Assembly (NCBI RefSeq): GCF_018283645.1
Contig: NZ_JAGSXH010000013.1
Span: 1 to 64,000, forward strand
Reading direction: 5' to 3'
Source: Actinocrinis puniceicyclus
Lineage (GTDB): Bacteria > Actinomycetota > Actinomycetes > Streptomycetales > Catenulisporaceae
DNA: 64,000 nt
The translations under genes were made by a program, and so were the position numbers. The notes under the pieces were generated by a model that had not been told where the DNA came from, did no database searches, and saw only the letters and a list, made by a program, of their open reading frames with translations. Shown here in pieces: positions 18,417 through 27,375 of the stretch (its first letter is position 1; the number at the start of each line of letters is the position of its first letter).

Positions 18417-19582
18417 CTGACGTCTTCATCGTCTGCAACACGATCCACGAACTCGGCGGCGTGCAGCGCTGGGCACAGCGCGTGGGCGAACTCCTCGCCG
18501 AGCGCGGGCACCGGGTGCACCTCGTCGGCGTGTTCGCGGTCAGGCAGCCGCACGAACTCGTCGGCACCGGCCCGGACGGCGAGCCGGTCGCACCCCGGTA
18601 TCAGACCCACGTCATCCACCCGGACCGGTACGGCGCCAGGCCGAGACCCGCGCTGCTCTCCCGCATCGCCAATCCGCTCGCCTACGCCCGGCACAGGCGC
18701 TGGCAAGCGGTTCAGCGCTCCGGCGCCAAACGACTGCGCGCCCTCTTCGAGACCGCGTCAGACCCCGGCGACGCCGTTGTCATCTGCGCACAGGTGCACG
18801 CGATGGAGTGGGTCGCCCCGGCCGCGCCGCGCAGCCTGCCGGTCATCGCGATGAGCCACGAGTCGTACGCCGCCGCCAACGCGTCGAGCCGCGGCCGGCG
18901 CGTGCGCAGGCTGTACCGGACCGCGGCGCGCTTCGTCTCGCTCACCGAGGATGACGCGCGCGAGTGGACGCGTCAGGGCATGAACAACGCCGCCGCCATC
19001 CCCAACCCGCTGCCGATCCCGGCCCTCGGCGGAGCCGACCCCGGCGCGCGCGTCGTGATCGCCGCGGGCCGCCTCTCCCAGGAGAAGGGGTTCGATCTGC
19101 TGCTCGACGCCTGGCGCGCGGCGAGCGGCAACCGGCCCGGCTGGACGCTGCGCATCTACGGCTCGGGACCGCAGCAGCAGGCGCTGCGCGAGCAGGCCGA
19201 GGCGCTCACGGCCGGCGCCGGGGTCGACTTCGCCGGGCAGACCGGCGACATCGCGGCCGCACTGGTCCAAGGCTCGATCTTCGTCAGCGCCTCCCGCGCC
19301 GAGGGCTTCCCGATGTCGCTGCTCGAAGCCATGGCCTGCGCCCTGCCGTGCGTCGCCTTCGACTGCGCGCCGGGCGTGCACGAACTCGTGCGCGACGGCG
19401 TCAACGGCCTGCTCGTCCCGCCCGGAAACACCGAAGCCCTCGCCGCGGCCCTCGGCCGGCTGATGGACGACGCGGGGGAGCGGGCGACCATGGGCAAGGC
19501 CGCGCTGGAGAGCGTCTCCGCCTACGCGCCGGACCGGATCGTCGAACGCTGGGAGCGGATGATCTCACTCGTGCTGCGATAG
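18413..19582 (+). CDS. GT4-family glycosyltransferase
   Basis: The 389-residue enzyme has the GT-B fold of family 4: an N-terminal acceptor domain starting IVCNTIHELGGVQRWAQRVGELLAERGH and a C-terminal nucleotide-sugar domain (VIAAGRLSQEKGFDLLLDAW, then SRAEGFPMSLLEAMACALPCVAFD, holding the E-x7-E type donor motif). The start overlaps the polymerase stop (ATGA). It probably adds a sugar to the polymer or its linkage unit; donor and acceptor cannot be told from sequence. Confidence 0.9.
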   Translation: MTDVFIVCNTIHELGGVQRWAQRVGELLAERGHRVHLVGVFAVRQPHELVGTGPDGEPVAPRYQTHVIHPDRYGARPRPALLSRIANPLAYARHRRWQAVQRSGAKRLRALFETASDPGDAVVICAQVHAMEWVAPAAPRSLPVIAMSHESYAAANASSRGRRVRRLYRTAARFVSLTEDDAREWTRQGMNNAAAIPNPLPIPALGGADPGARVVIAAGRLSQEKGFDLLLDAWRAASGNRPGWTLRIYGSGPQQQALREQAEALTAGAGVDFAGQTGDIAAALVQGSIFVSASRAEGFPMSLLEAMACALPCVAFDCAPGVHELVRDGVNGLLVPPGNTEALAAALGRLMDDAGERATMGKAALESVSAYAPDRIVERWERMISLVLR

Positions 19583-19650
19583 GCGGTTGTCACAGACGTA
19601 TTACGTGATCATCGCCGAACGGTCGAAGGCGCTCGGATAGGGTCGACATC

Positions 19651-20628
19651 ATGACGTGGCTGGTAACCGGAGGCGCCGGATACATCGGGTCGCACGTCGT
19701 GCGCGCACTGCTCGCGGACGGCGCGCGCGTGGCCGTGCTGGACGACCTGTCCAGCGGGGACAAACGCCGGGTGCCGGACGGCGTCCCGCTGGAAGTCGCC
19801 TCCGTGCTCGACCGGGACGCGCTCGGCCGCGTCTTCGCCGAGCACCGGATCGGCGGCGTCGTGCACATCGCGGCGAAGAAGCAGGTCGGCGAGTCGGTCG
19901 AGAAGCCGCTCTGGTACTACGAGCAGAACGTCGGCGGCCTGCGCGTCCTGCTCGAAGCCATGGTCGCGGCCGGGGTACGCCGTCTGGTCTTCTCCTCCTC
20001 CGCCGCGGTATACGGCTCGCCGGACGTGCCGCTGATCACCGAGGACACGCCCTGCGAGCCCCAGTCGCCCTACGGCGAAACCAAACTCGTCGGTGAGTGG
20101 CTGATCCGGGACACCGCGCACGCGCACGGCCTGTCCTACGCGAACCTGCGCTACTTCAACGTGGCCGGTGCGGCGTCACCCGAGCTCAGCGACCCGACCG
20201 CGCTCAACGTCGTACCCATGGTGTTCGAGCGCATCGACGCCGGGCTGCCGCCGCGCATCTTCGGCGACGACTACGACACCCCGGACGGCACCGCGATCCG
20301 CGACTACGTCCACGTCAGCGACATCGCCGGCGCGCACGTCGCCGCGGCCCGCCGCCTGGGACACGACGAGCACGCCGCGCTCACGCTCAACATCGGCCGC
20401 GGCGAAGGGGTCTCGGTCCGCGCGCTCGTGGACCGCATTCTTCAGCACGCGGGCAGCGACCTGGTGCCCGAGGTCACGCCCCGGCGCCCCGGGGACGGCG
20501 CCCGATCGATCGCGTCGGCTGACCGTATCAAGGCCGAACTGGGGTGGTCCGCGCGATACGACATCGCGGATATGGTGGCCTCCGCGTGGGCCGGTTGGCG
20601 CATGCGTCATGATGCATTCACGCACTAG
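19651..20628 (+). CDS. galE: UDP-glucose 4-epimerase
   Basis: The 325-residue short-chain dehydrogenase-fold enzyme interconverts UDP-glucose and UDP-galactose. It has the NAD-binding GGAGYIGSH (residues 7-15), the SSSAAVYG segment around the catalytic Ser/Thr, and Y141-x3-K145 (SPYGETK), followed by LRYFNVAGA typical of GalE. Length is normal. It lies 68 bp after the glycosyltransferase and probably supplies UDP-galactose for the polymer. Related epimerases for other UDP-sugars cannot be excluded. Confidence 0.87.
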   Translation: MTWLVTGGAGYIGSHVVRALLADGARVAVLDDLSSGDKRRVPDGVPLEVASVLDRDALGRVFAEHRIGGVVHIAAKKQVGESVEKPLWYYEQNVGGLRVLLEAMVAAGVRRLVFSSSAAVYGSPDVPLITEDTPCEPQSPYGETKLVGEWLIRDTAHAHGLSYANLRYFNVAGAASPELSDPTALNVVPMVFERIDAGLPPRIFGDDYDTPDGTAIRDYVHVSDIAGAHVAAARRLGHDEHAALTLNIGRGEGVSVRALVDRILQHAGSDLVPEVTPRRPGDGARSIASADRIKAELGWSARYDIADMVASAWAGWRMRHDAFTH

Positions 20629-20663
20629 TCACTGGCTACATCGAGCAACGCGGAACAGGAACC

Positions 20664-21464
20664 ATGATCGGGCTTATCCTCGCCGCCGGGGCGGGTCGCA
20701 GACTGCGCCCATATACGGACACGCTGCCCAAGGCGTTGGTGCCTGTGGACGGCGATCGCACGGTGATGGACCTGACGCTCGCCAACTTCGCCGAAGTGGG
20801 ACTGACTGACGCGGCCGTCGTCATCGGGTACCGCGCCGAGGCCGTGCATGAACGCAAAGCCGCGCTCGAAGCCGCATACGGCGTCACTCTTCACCTCGTG
20901 CACAACGACAAAGCCGAGGAGTGGAACAACGCCTATTCGCTGTGGTGCGCGCGTGACTTGCTCAGCGAGGGCGTGATCCTCGCCAACGGTGACACGGTTC
21001 ATCCAGCGTCGGTCGAGCGCACCCTGCTCGCGGCGCGCGGTCCCGAGCAGCGGATCATCCTGGCCCTCGACACGGTCAAGAAGCTGGCCGACGAGGAGAT
21101 GAAGGTCGTCTGGACCCCCGAGGACGGGGTGCGCCGGATCACCAAGCTGATGGAACCGGCCGAGGCCACCGGCGAGTACATCGGCGTCACGCTGATCGAA
21201 CCGCGGGCCGGCGCCGAACTGTCCGACGCGCTGCGGGCCACCTTCGAGCGCGACCCGCAGCTGTACTACGAGGACGGCTACCAGGAACTGGTGGACCGCG
21301 GATTCCGGATCGACGTGCGGCCGATCGGCGAGGTCGACTGGGTCGAGATCGACAACCACGACGACCTGGCGAAGGCCCGCCGGATCACCGCCGGCGCCAC
21401 GGCAGCCAACGCAGCCACGGCCGTCGGCACGCCCGCCGCCGACACGTCGGCCGGACGCGGGTAG
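20664..21464 (+). CDS. LicC-like sugar/alcohol-phosphate nucleotidyltransferase
   Basis: The 266-residue GT-A nucleotidyltransferase starts with the pyrophosphorylase signature LILAAGAGRRLRPYT ... PKALVPV and carries NGDTVHP as the metal site; a late EVDWVEIDNHDDLAKAR segment resembles LicC-type phosphocholine cytidylyltransferases. The expected reaction is NTP + alcohol phosphate to NDP-alcohol + PPi. Because the next gene encodes a glycerol-1-phosphate dehydrogenase-like enzyme and the one after a CDP-alcohol phosphotransferase, the likely product is a CDP-activated polyol. The stop shares a base with the next GTG (TAGTG). Confidence 0.82.
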   Translation: MIGLILAAGAGRRLRPYTDTLPKALVPVDGDRTVMDLTLANFAEVGLTDAAVVIGYRAEAVHERKAALEAAYGVTLHLVHNDKAEEWNNAYSLWCARDLLSEGVILANGDTVHPASVERTLLAARGPEQRIILALDTVKKLADEEMKVVWTPEDGVRRITKLMEPAEATGEYIGVTLIEPRAGAELSDALRATFERDPQLYYEDGYQELVDRGFRIDVRPIGEVDWVEIDNHDDLAKARRITAGATAANAATAVGTPAADTSAGRG

Positions 21465-22564
21465 TGGCCGTTCTCGCCCGGCTGATCCCGGGTCCCGCGG
21501 CCGTGCGGATCGGCGCAGGCGTCGCCCGCGAACTGCCCGCGATCCTCGCCGACCAGCGGATCTCCACCTCCGGTCGGCTCGCCATCGTCATCAGCGAGGG
21601 CTCCGGGACCGCGCTGCGCGAGCGGCTGCACGGCTTCCTGCCCGCCGACGCCGGCTGGTTCCCGACCCGCGGCGGTCGGCTCGACGACGCCGTCGACGTG
21701 GCCGACCGCATCCGCGCCTCCGCCGCCGGACACGAACCCGGGGCCAAGGGCCTCGGCTCGTACGACACCATCGTCGGGCTCGGCGGCGGCCGCGTGATCG
21801 ACGTCACCAAGTACGCCGCAGCCCGTCTCGGCCTGCCGATGGTCGCCGTCGCGACCAACCTCGCGCACGACGGCATCTGCTCCCCGGTCTCCACGCTGGA
21901 CAACGACGCGGGCCGCGGCTCCTACGGCGTTCCCGGCCCGATCGGCATCGTCGTGGACCTCGACCTCGTGCGCGACGCCCCGGGCGCCTTCGTGCGCGCC
22001 GGCATCGGCGAGGCGCTGTCCAACCTCTCCGCGCTCGCCGACTGGGAACTGTCGCACGAGGCCACCGGCGAGCCGGTGGACGGCCTGGCCGCCGCGATGG
22101 CGGGCACCGCCGCCGAGGCCGTCCTGCACCAGCCCGGCGGCATCGGCGACGAGTCCTTCCTGGCCGTGCTCGCCGAGGCGCTGGTCCTCTCCGGCCTGGC
22201 CATGTCCGTGGCCGGCAACAGCCGGCCCAGCTCAGGGGCCTGCCACGAGATCTCGCACGCGCTGGTGCTGCTCTTCCCCGGAAGGTACGGCCAGCACGGC
22301 GAACAGGTCGGCCTGGGCGCCGCCTTCGCCACGCACCTGCGCGGCGACGCGGAACGCGCCGGGCAGCTCGTCGACGCCTTGCGCAGACACGGGCTGGCCG
22401 CGCTGCCAGCGGATCTGGGCATTGATACTGCCGGTTTCACGGAAGCGGTAGCCTACGCGCCGCGGACGAGGCCCGGGCGCTACACCATTCTGGAACACCT
22501 CGACCTGACCGAAGCTGAACTGCGCGACGCGGTGAAGGACTATGTCGACACCTACGCTCGATGA
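21464..22564 (+). CDS. glycerol-1-phosphate dehydrogenase-like (EgsA/AraM) iron-containing alcohol dehydrogenase
   Basis: The 366-residue protein resembles the glycerol-1-phosphate dehydrogenase group (archaeal EgsA, Bacillus AraM), which reduces dihydroxyacetone phosphate. The NAD(P) loop is GLGGGRVIDVTKYAA, followed by ATNLAHDGICSPVS typical of this group, and metal-site histidines appear in SGACHEISHAL and the RYGQHGEQVGLG segment. It sits inside a run of overlapping genes between a nucleotidyltransferase and a CDP-alcohol phosphotransferase. Glycerol-1-phosphate is the expected product; 3-dehydroquinate synthase-like chemistry is less likely. Confidence 0.8.
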   Translation: MAVLARLIPGPAAVRIGAGVARELPAILADQRISTSGRLAIVISEGSGTALRERLHGFLPADAGWFPTRGGRLDDAVDVADRIRASAAGHEPGAKGLGSYDTIVGLGGGRVIDVTKYAAARLGLPMVAVATNLAHDGICSPVSTLDNDAGRGSYGVPGPIGIVVDLDLVRDAPGAFVRAGIGEALSNLSALADWELSHEATGEPVDGLAAAMAGTAAEAVLHQPGGIGDESFLAVLAEALVLSGLAMSVAGNSRPSSGACHEISHALVLLFPGRYGQHGEQVGLGAAFATHLRGDAERAGQLVDALRRHGLAALPADLGIDTAGFTEAVAYAPRTRPGRYTILEHLDLTEAELRDAVKDYVDTYAR

Positions 22565-23321
22565 GTTGCGGCTCGTCGTCCAGCCCGCCGAGAAGATGCA
22601 GCGGCGCAGCGGCGAGCACTGGGCCGGCCGTCTCTATATGCGGTGGGTCTCGCTGCGCGTCACCCGACGCCTCGTCAACTCGCCCATCTCGGCGAACGGC
22701 TACACCTATCTGATGATCGTCGCGGGGCTCGCCGCGGGCGCCGCGCTGCTGATCCCCGGGCTCGCCGGTGCGCTGGTCGGCGCGCTGCTGATCCAGGTGT
22801 ACCTGTTGCTGGACTGCGTGGACGGCGAACTGGCCCGCTGGCGCAAGCAGACCTCGATCGTCGGGGTCTACCTCGACCGGATCGGCGCGTACGCGGTCGA
22901 GGCCGCGTTCCTGGCCGGCCTCGGCTTCCGCGCGGACCGCCTGCACGCCGGACCGTGGGCGGTCCTCGGCCTCGCGGCCGCCGCCGGGATCCTCGTGGTC
23001 AAGTCCGAAACCGACCTGGTGGACGTGGCCCGCGCCCGCAGCGGCCTGCCCGCCGTCGCCGAGAGCGCGTCCGTGCCCCGCTCCACGAAGGTCGCCAGGG
23101 CCCGCGTCCTGGCCTCCGCGTTCAAGGTGCACCGGCTCATCGTCGTCATCGAGACCTCGCTGCTGGTCCTGGCCGCCGGGATTCTCGACGCGGTCGCCGG
23201 CGGCGGCGCGAGCGGCCTGTTCTACACCCGGCTCGCCGTCGCGCTCCTCGCGGCGATCGCGCTGGCCATGGTCTTCCTCCACTTCGTCTCCATCGTCATG
23301 TCGAGCAGGCTCAAGGGATGA
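22542..23321 (+). CDS. CDP-alcohol phosphatidyltransferase family protein with altered catalytic motif
   Basis: The 259-residue membrane protein overlaps the dehydrogenase gene by 23 bases. Its CDP-alcohol phosphotransferase motif reads D91-CV-D94-G95-EL-A98-R99 ... G108-VYL-D112-RIG-A116: the fourth aspartate, thought to act as the general base in the family, is alanine. Several hydrophobic segments follow (about 55-90, 134-152, 198-245). It would be expected to transfer the activated polyol phosphate made by the two preceding enzymes, unless the change makes it a binding or scaffold protein. The next gene starts within its stop (ATGA). Confidence 0.83.
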   Translation: MSTPTLDELRLVVQPAEKMQRRSGEHWAGRLYMRWVSLRVTRRLVNSPISANGYTYLMIVAGLAAGAALLIPGLAGALVGALLIQVYLLLDCVDGELARWRKQTSIVGVYLDRIGAYAVEAAFLAGLGFRADRLHAGPWAVLGLAAAAGILVVKSETDLVDVARARSGLPAVAESASVPRSTKVARARVLASAFKVHRLIVVIETSLLVLAAGILDAVAGGGASGLFYTRLAVALLAAIALAMVFLHFVSIVMSSRLKG

Positions 23322-24202
23322 GACTCGCCGCCGTCATACTCACCATGGGCAACCGCCCCGCGGAACTGGCCGAGCTGATCCGCACGGTGGCCAAGCAGCA
23401 GGGCGACCCGATCGACGTCGTGGTGGTCGGCAACGGGGTCAAGGCGTCCGCGCTGCCCGACCTCGGCGGCGCGCGCACCGTGGACCTTCCGGAGAACCTC
23501 GGCATCCCGGCCGGGCGTAACGAGGGGTACCGGCTGCTGCTCGACCTGCCCCCGCAGCAGCGTCCCGAGGTCATCCTGACCCTCGACGACGACGGCTCGC
23601 TCAACGGCGACCAGGTCGCAGAACAACTACGCGCCGCGTTCGCAGCCGATCCGCGCCTCGGCATCGTCTCGTTCCGGATCACCGATCCCGCGACGGGCGC
23701 GGTACAGCGCCGCCACGTGCCCCGGGTTCGGGTCGGTGACCCGAACCGTTCCTCGACCGTCACCACCTTCCTCGGCGGCGCGAACGCGGTGCGCACCGCC
23801 GTGCTGGAACAGGTCGGGCTGCTGCCGGGGGAGTTCTTCCTGTTCCACGAGGAGACCGACCTCGCGTGGCGGGCACTGGACGCAGGGTGGAGCATCGAGT
23901 ACCGGGCGGACCTGACGTTGCACCACCCGACGACTTCCCCCACCCGGCACATGACTTATCACCGCATGGTCGCGCGGAACCGGGTATGGCTGGCCAAACG
24001 GAACCTGCCGTGGCTGCTGGTGCCCGTGTACCTCGCCGTGTGGGCCGGGCTGACCGTGCTGCGCACCCGCGACCCGGCCGCGTTGCGGGCCTGGCTCGGC
24101 GGATTCGCCGAGGGCCTGCGGACGAGCGCCGGCCCGCGCCGGCCGATGCGATGGCGTACTGTCTGGCGGATGGCCAGACTCGGCCGGCCGCCGATCATCT
24201 GA
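23318..24202 (+). CDS. GT2-family glycosyltransferase with membrane-associated C-terminus
   Basis: The 294-residue enzyme has a family 2 GT-A domain: VILTMGNRPAELAELI, ENLGIPAGRNEGYR, the metal motif TLDDDGS, and the acceptor-side FLFHEETDLAWRALDAG (ED-like base). A hydrophobic stretch near 230-250 (LPWLLVPVYLAVWAGLTVL) suggests membrane contact. The ATG at 23318 overlaps the previous stop. It resembles rhamnosyl- or galactofuranosyl-type transferases of actinobacterial glycan loci, but the donor is not determinable. Confidence 0.87.
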   Translation: MRLAAVILTMGNRPAELAELIRTVAKQQGDPIDVVVVGNGVKASALPDLGGARTVDLPENLGIPAGRNEGYRLLLDLPPQQRPEVILTLDDDGSLNGDQVAEQLRAAFAADPRLGIVSFRITDPATGAVQRRHVPRVRVGDPNRSSTVTTFLGGANAVRTAVLEQVGLLPGEFFLFHEETDLAWRALDAGWSIEYRADLTLHHPTTSPTRHMTYHRMVARNRVWLAKRNLPWLLVPVYLAVWAGLTVLRTRDPAALRAWLGGFAEGLRTSAGPRRPMRWRTVWRMARLGRPPII

Positions 24203-24239
24203 CGGCCATCCGACGGCCATCCGACGGCCATCCGACGGC
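24201..24239. repeat. 11-bp tandem repeat (three units plus a partial)
   Basis: The unit GACGGCCATCC is repeated at 24201-24211, 24212-24222 and 24223-24233, then a partial copy, directly after the glycosyltransferase stop and about 90 bp before the ABC permease. It may be slippage or a spacer; no further function is visible. Confidence 0.9.
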
Positions 24240-24325
24240 GCTGAACACCTGCCGCGGCGGGACGGAAACCGGCGGCGGGCCGATTCGGTCAGACTAGTAG
24301 GGCGATGAGGGCGAGAAGGGTCGAA

Positions 24326-25327
24326 GTGAGCGGCACACAGACAGTCGCGGCCGGGCCGCAGCAGCAGGGCGCGCAGCCGTCCGAGCCGGTCAGCCTGCCC
24401 GCCGCCGATCCGGAGTACCAGGAGCTCGGCGGCTCGGGAATGGCGGCCAAGTACGGCCTGGCGATCGCCGGGGCGCGGCCGAACCCGGTCGCGTACGCGC
24501 GCCGGCTGTGGGTGGCCAGGCACTTCATCGTGGCCTGGGCGACCGCACGCAACCAGGCGTTGTACTCCGGCTCCCGGCTCGGCCAGCTGTGGCAGGTGCT
24601 CACCCCGATCCTCAACGTCGCGGTCTACTACCTGATCTTCGGCATCCTGCTGGGCACCCGGCAGGGCATCCCGGACTTCATCGTCTACCTGGTCGCCGGC
24701 GTCTTCATCTTCAACTTCATGCAGACCGCGATGCTCTACGGCTCGCGGGCGATCAGCGACAACCTGAACCTGATCCGCGCGCTGTACTTCCCCCGCGCCA
24801 GCCTGCCCATCGCGATCACGATCATCCAGCTCCAGCAGCTGATGATCGCGATGGTGATCCTCTTCGCGGTGGCGCTGGCCCAGGGCGAGCCGGTCACCTG
24901 GCACTGGCTGCTGATCGTCCCGGCGCTGTCCCTGCAGTTCGTCTTCAACACCGGCCTGGCGCTGGTCGTGGCCCGCTTCGGCGCGATCCTCACCGACACC
25001 AGCCAGCTGCTGCCCTTCGTCCTGCGCACCTGGATGTACGCCTCCGGCGTCTTCTACAGCATCAAGATCATGGTCGGGAAGCACCGCATCCCCGGCGCGG
25101 TCACGTGGGTCCTCGACCACAATCCGCCGCTGCTGTTCATCCAGGTGATCCGCGGCCAGCTGATCAAGGTGCCGGCCACCGGCGATCCGAAGACCGCCAC
25201 CGGCTACGCCAACGCTATGTTCCTGCCGCCGCACGCCTGGTTGTGGTTGGTGATCTGGGCGCTCGTCGTCGGCATCGGCGGGTATCTGTACTTCTGGCAG
25301 GGTGAGGAGACCTACGGCCGTGGCTGA
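24326..25327 (+). CDS. polysaccharide ABC exporter permease (Wzm/TagG family)
   Basis: The 333-residue permease has the ABC-2 layout of Wzm/TagG: an amphipathic N-terminal region, ARNQALYSGSRLGQLWQVLTPILNV at the start of the first helix, and about six helices ending LWLVIWALVVGIGGYLYF. It would export a lipid-linked polymer. GTG 24326, five bases after GAGAAGGG, is preferred to an ATG seven codons upstream that lacks a ribosome site. It overlaps the ATPase gene. Confidence 0.88.
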   Translation: MSGTQTVAAGPQQQGAQPSEPVSLPAADPEYQELGGSGMAAKYGLAIAGARPNPVAYARRLWVARHFIVAWATARNQALYSGSRLGQLWQVLTPILNVAVYYLIFGILLGTRQGIPDFIVYLVAGVFIFNFMQTAMLYGSRAISDNLNLIRALYFPRASLPIAITIIQLQQLMIAMVILFAVALAQGEPVTWHWLLIVPALSLQFVFNTGLALVVARFGAILTDTSQLLPFVLRTWMYASGVFYSIKIMVGKHRIPGAVTWVLDHNPPLLFIQVIRGQLIKVPATGDPKTATGYANAMFLPPHAWLWLVIWALVVGIGGYLYFWQGEETYGRG

Positions 25328-26195
25328 GCAGTTGATCCCGGCGGACGGGAAGGTCCTCGTCGACGGCGAGGAACTGACCCGTGAAGAGGCGCTGGAACGC
25401 CGGGCCAAACGGCGCGCCGAGGCCGCGCGCAACTCGCCGACCGTCGTCGTGGAGAACCTGCACGTCCACTACCGGGTCTACGGCGGAAGCGGGGCCACCC
25501 GCGGCGCCGCGACCGGTGCGCTCAACCGGATGATCCACCGCCGCAAGCACGACGCGCTGCGCGACGTGCACGCGATCAAGGGCATCTCCTTCGTCGCGCG
25601 GCGCGGCGAGTCGATCGGCCTGATCGGCTCCAACGGCTCCGGCAAGTCCACGCTGCTGCGCGCCATCGCGGGCCTGTTGCCGGCCGAGAAGGTCGGCGGC
25701 GTCTACACCGACGGCCAGCCGAGCCTGCTGGGCGTGAACGCGGCGCTGATGAACGACCTGAGCGGCGAGCGCAACGTCGTGCTCGGCTGCCTGGCGATGG
25801 GCCTGCACCCGAACGAGGTCAAGGAGAAGTACCAGTCGATCATCGAGTTCTCCGGAATCGACGAGAAGTCCCCGAACACCTCGCTGCGCCCGATGAAGAC
25901 CTACTCTTCCGGGCAGGCCGCGCGGCTGCGTTTCTCCATCGCCGCGGTCAAGCTGCACGACGTGCTGCTGATCGACGAGGCGCTGGCCACCGGCGACGCG
26001 GGCTTCCAGCGGCGCAGCGAGGAGCGGATCCGTGATCTGCGACGCAACGCGGGCACCGTGTTCGTGGTCAGCCACTCCCTCAGTTCGGTGCGCGACATCT
26101 GCGACCGCGCCATCTGGCTGGAAGCCGGCCTGATCCGCATGGACGGCGACGTGGACGAGGTCACCGCCGCGTACGAAGCCTGGAGCAACGGCTGA
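25320..26195 (+). CDS. polysaccharide ABC exporter ATPase (Wzt/TagH family)
   Basis: The 291-residue ATPase has Walker A GSNGSGKST, signature YSSGQAARLRFSIA and Walker B VLLIDEALATGD, and carries the Wzt/TagH-type N-terminal extension before the conserved HAIKGISFVARRGE. There is no C-terminal glycan-recognition domain, as in TagH-type exporters with short ATPases. GTG 25320 lies inside the permease stop region (GTGGCTGA). It forms the exporter with the preceding permease. Confidence 0.9.
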   Translation: MAEQLIPADGKVLVDGEELTREEALERRAKRRAEAARNSPTVVVENLHVHYRVYGGSGATRGAATGALNRMIHRRKHDALRDVHAIKGISFVARRGESIGLIGSNGSGKSTLLRAIAGLLPAEKVGGVYTDGQPSLLGVNAALMNDLSGERNVVLGCLAMGLHPNEVKEKYQSIIEFSGIDEKSPNTSLRPMKTYSSGQAARLRFSIAAVKLHDVLLIDEALATGDAGFQRRSEERIRDLRRNAGTVFVVSHSLSSVRDICDRAIWLEAGLIRMDGDVDEVTAAYEAWSNG

Positions 26196-26200
26196 CCGCC

Positions 26201-27226
26201 ATGGGCATCACGGGAAAGCTGTTCCTGGTGACCCTCGGCCTGGCCGCGCTGGCGGCCTGCGGCTTGACGCTGTGGCTCTGGCCGCGGCTGGCCCGGCCCG
26301 GCGCGCGCCCGGTGGCCGGCCGGATCGGACTGATGCTCGCCGCCCAGCTCACCGCGGCGCTCGCCGTCGCGGCACTGGCGAACGACCTCTTCGGGTTCTA
26401 CACCTCATGGAGCGACCTGTTCGGCGTCGCACCGCAGCGTTATCAGCTCAAGGACTCCGGGGGCGTGCAGCCCGGCGTCAACGCCTCGCAGTTGCACGGC
26501 GGCACGACGGCGACCGCGGCGCCCGGTACTTCCCACGCGCCCGGAAAGGCGGCCGGTGACACGCTCGTCACGACGACACTCGTCGGTCTGCGCAGCGGCA
26601 TCACGACCCGGCTTCAGGTGTTCCTGCCGCCGCAGTACTTCGCCCCCGCCGACACGCGCCGCTACTACCCCGCGATCGTCGTCGACGAATCCGCGGACCC
26701 AGGTGTCAGCACCCTGTCGTCCGAACTGATGTCCAGCGCGGCGCAGCCCGGAGCCGTCGTCGTCATAGTGCGCGGCGACGGGCACCACCCAATCCCCTGC
26801 GTCAACCAGGCCGATGCGCCGACCGGAGAGCTGTTCTGGGGTCAGGACCTGCGTACCGCGGTCGCCGACGCGTACCGCGTGCGGCTGGAGCCGGCCGCGT
26901 GGGGGGCGCTGTCGAGCGGATCGGGCAACGCCTGCGCGCTGTCGCTGGCGGTGGAAGACGCCGGGCGCTATTCGGCGGCGGCCGTGTTCGGCCCGTGGCG
27001 GGCTCCCGGGTCGCCGGCCACGACCGGAGGCCCGGCCTGGTGGCTGCGCAACTATCCGGCGCCGCCCAGCCGTCTGCTGCTGGCAGCCTCCGGCGCGTCG
27101 TCGCAGGCCATCCTCGGGCCGGTACGCCCGCCGCTCCAGGTGACCTCGACGACCGGCCCGACCAGCGAGTACGCCGCGCTCGACTGGCTCGCGCGGACCC
27201 TGGCGAACGGCGCCCCGCAGTCATGA
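26201..27226 (+). CDS. membrane-anchored esterase-fold protein lacking catalytic residues (pseudoesterase)
   Basis: The 341-residue protein has two N-terminal membrane helices (about 6-28, 41-62), the element NDLFGFYTSW, and an extracytoplasmic alpha/beta-hydrolase domain of the putative esterase/antigen-85 type (RLQVFLPPQYF). It is clearly related to the second downstream gene (NNYFGFYTSW, ALIYLPPQYF). Where that paralogue has GDSTGG with nucleophile S245, this one has SSGSGN (G240), and the C-terminal GGH histidine segment is absent. It is therefore probably non-catalytic, perhaps a partner of the active paralogue. It starts 5 bp after the ABC ATPase gene. Confidence 0.78.
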   Translation: MGITGKLFLVTLGLAALAACGLTLWLWPRLARPGARPVAGRIGLMLAAQLTAALAVAALANDLFGFYTSWSDLFGVAPQRYQLKDSGGVQPGVNASQLHGGTTATAAPGTSHAPGKAAGDTLVTTTLVGLRSGITTRLQVFLPPQYFAPADTRRYYPAIVVDESADPGVSTLSSELMSSAAQPGAVVVIVRGDGHHPIPCVNQADAPTGELFWGQDLRTAVADAYRVRLEPAAWGALSSGSGNACALSLAVEDAGRYSAAAVFGPWRAPGSPATTGGPAWWLRNYPAPPSRLLLAASGASSQAILGPVRPPLQVTSTTGPTSEYAALDWLARTLANGAPQS

Positions 27227-27375
27227 AAACCAGCAACGTCGCGAACGCGGCGATGATGAGCGCGGAGAGGATCGAGGCCCCCGGCGCGCCCATTCCCGCG
27301 CCCGTCGCCACCTACAGGCCGGTCCCCGCTTACGGGCCGGTCCCCGCGACCACGGCCGCGGGGCCGCCGCGATGA
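27223..27375 (+). CDS. small proline-rich protein between paired esterase-like genes
   Basis: This 50-residue frame starts at an ATG that overlaps the upstream stop (ATGA at 27223-27226) and ends in a TGA overlapping the next ATG (27372-27375). The product is rich in Ala and Pro with a repeat RPVPAYGPVPA and no membrane helix. The double overlap is the main evidence that it is translated. It could be a true small protein or a leader that couples translation between the paralogues. Confidence 0.5.
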   Translation: MKTSNVANAAMMSAERIEAPGAPIPAPVATYRPVPAYGPVPATTAAGPPR

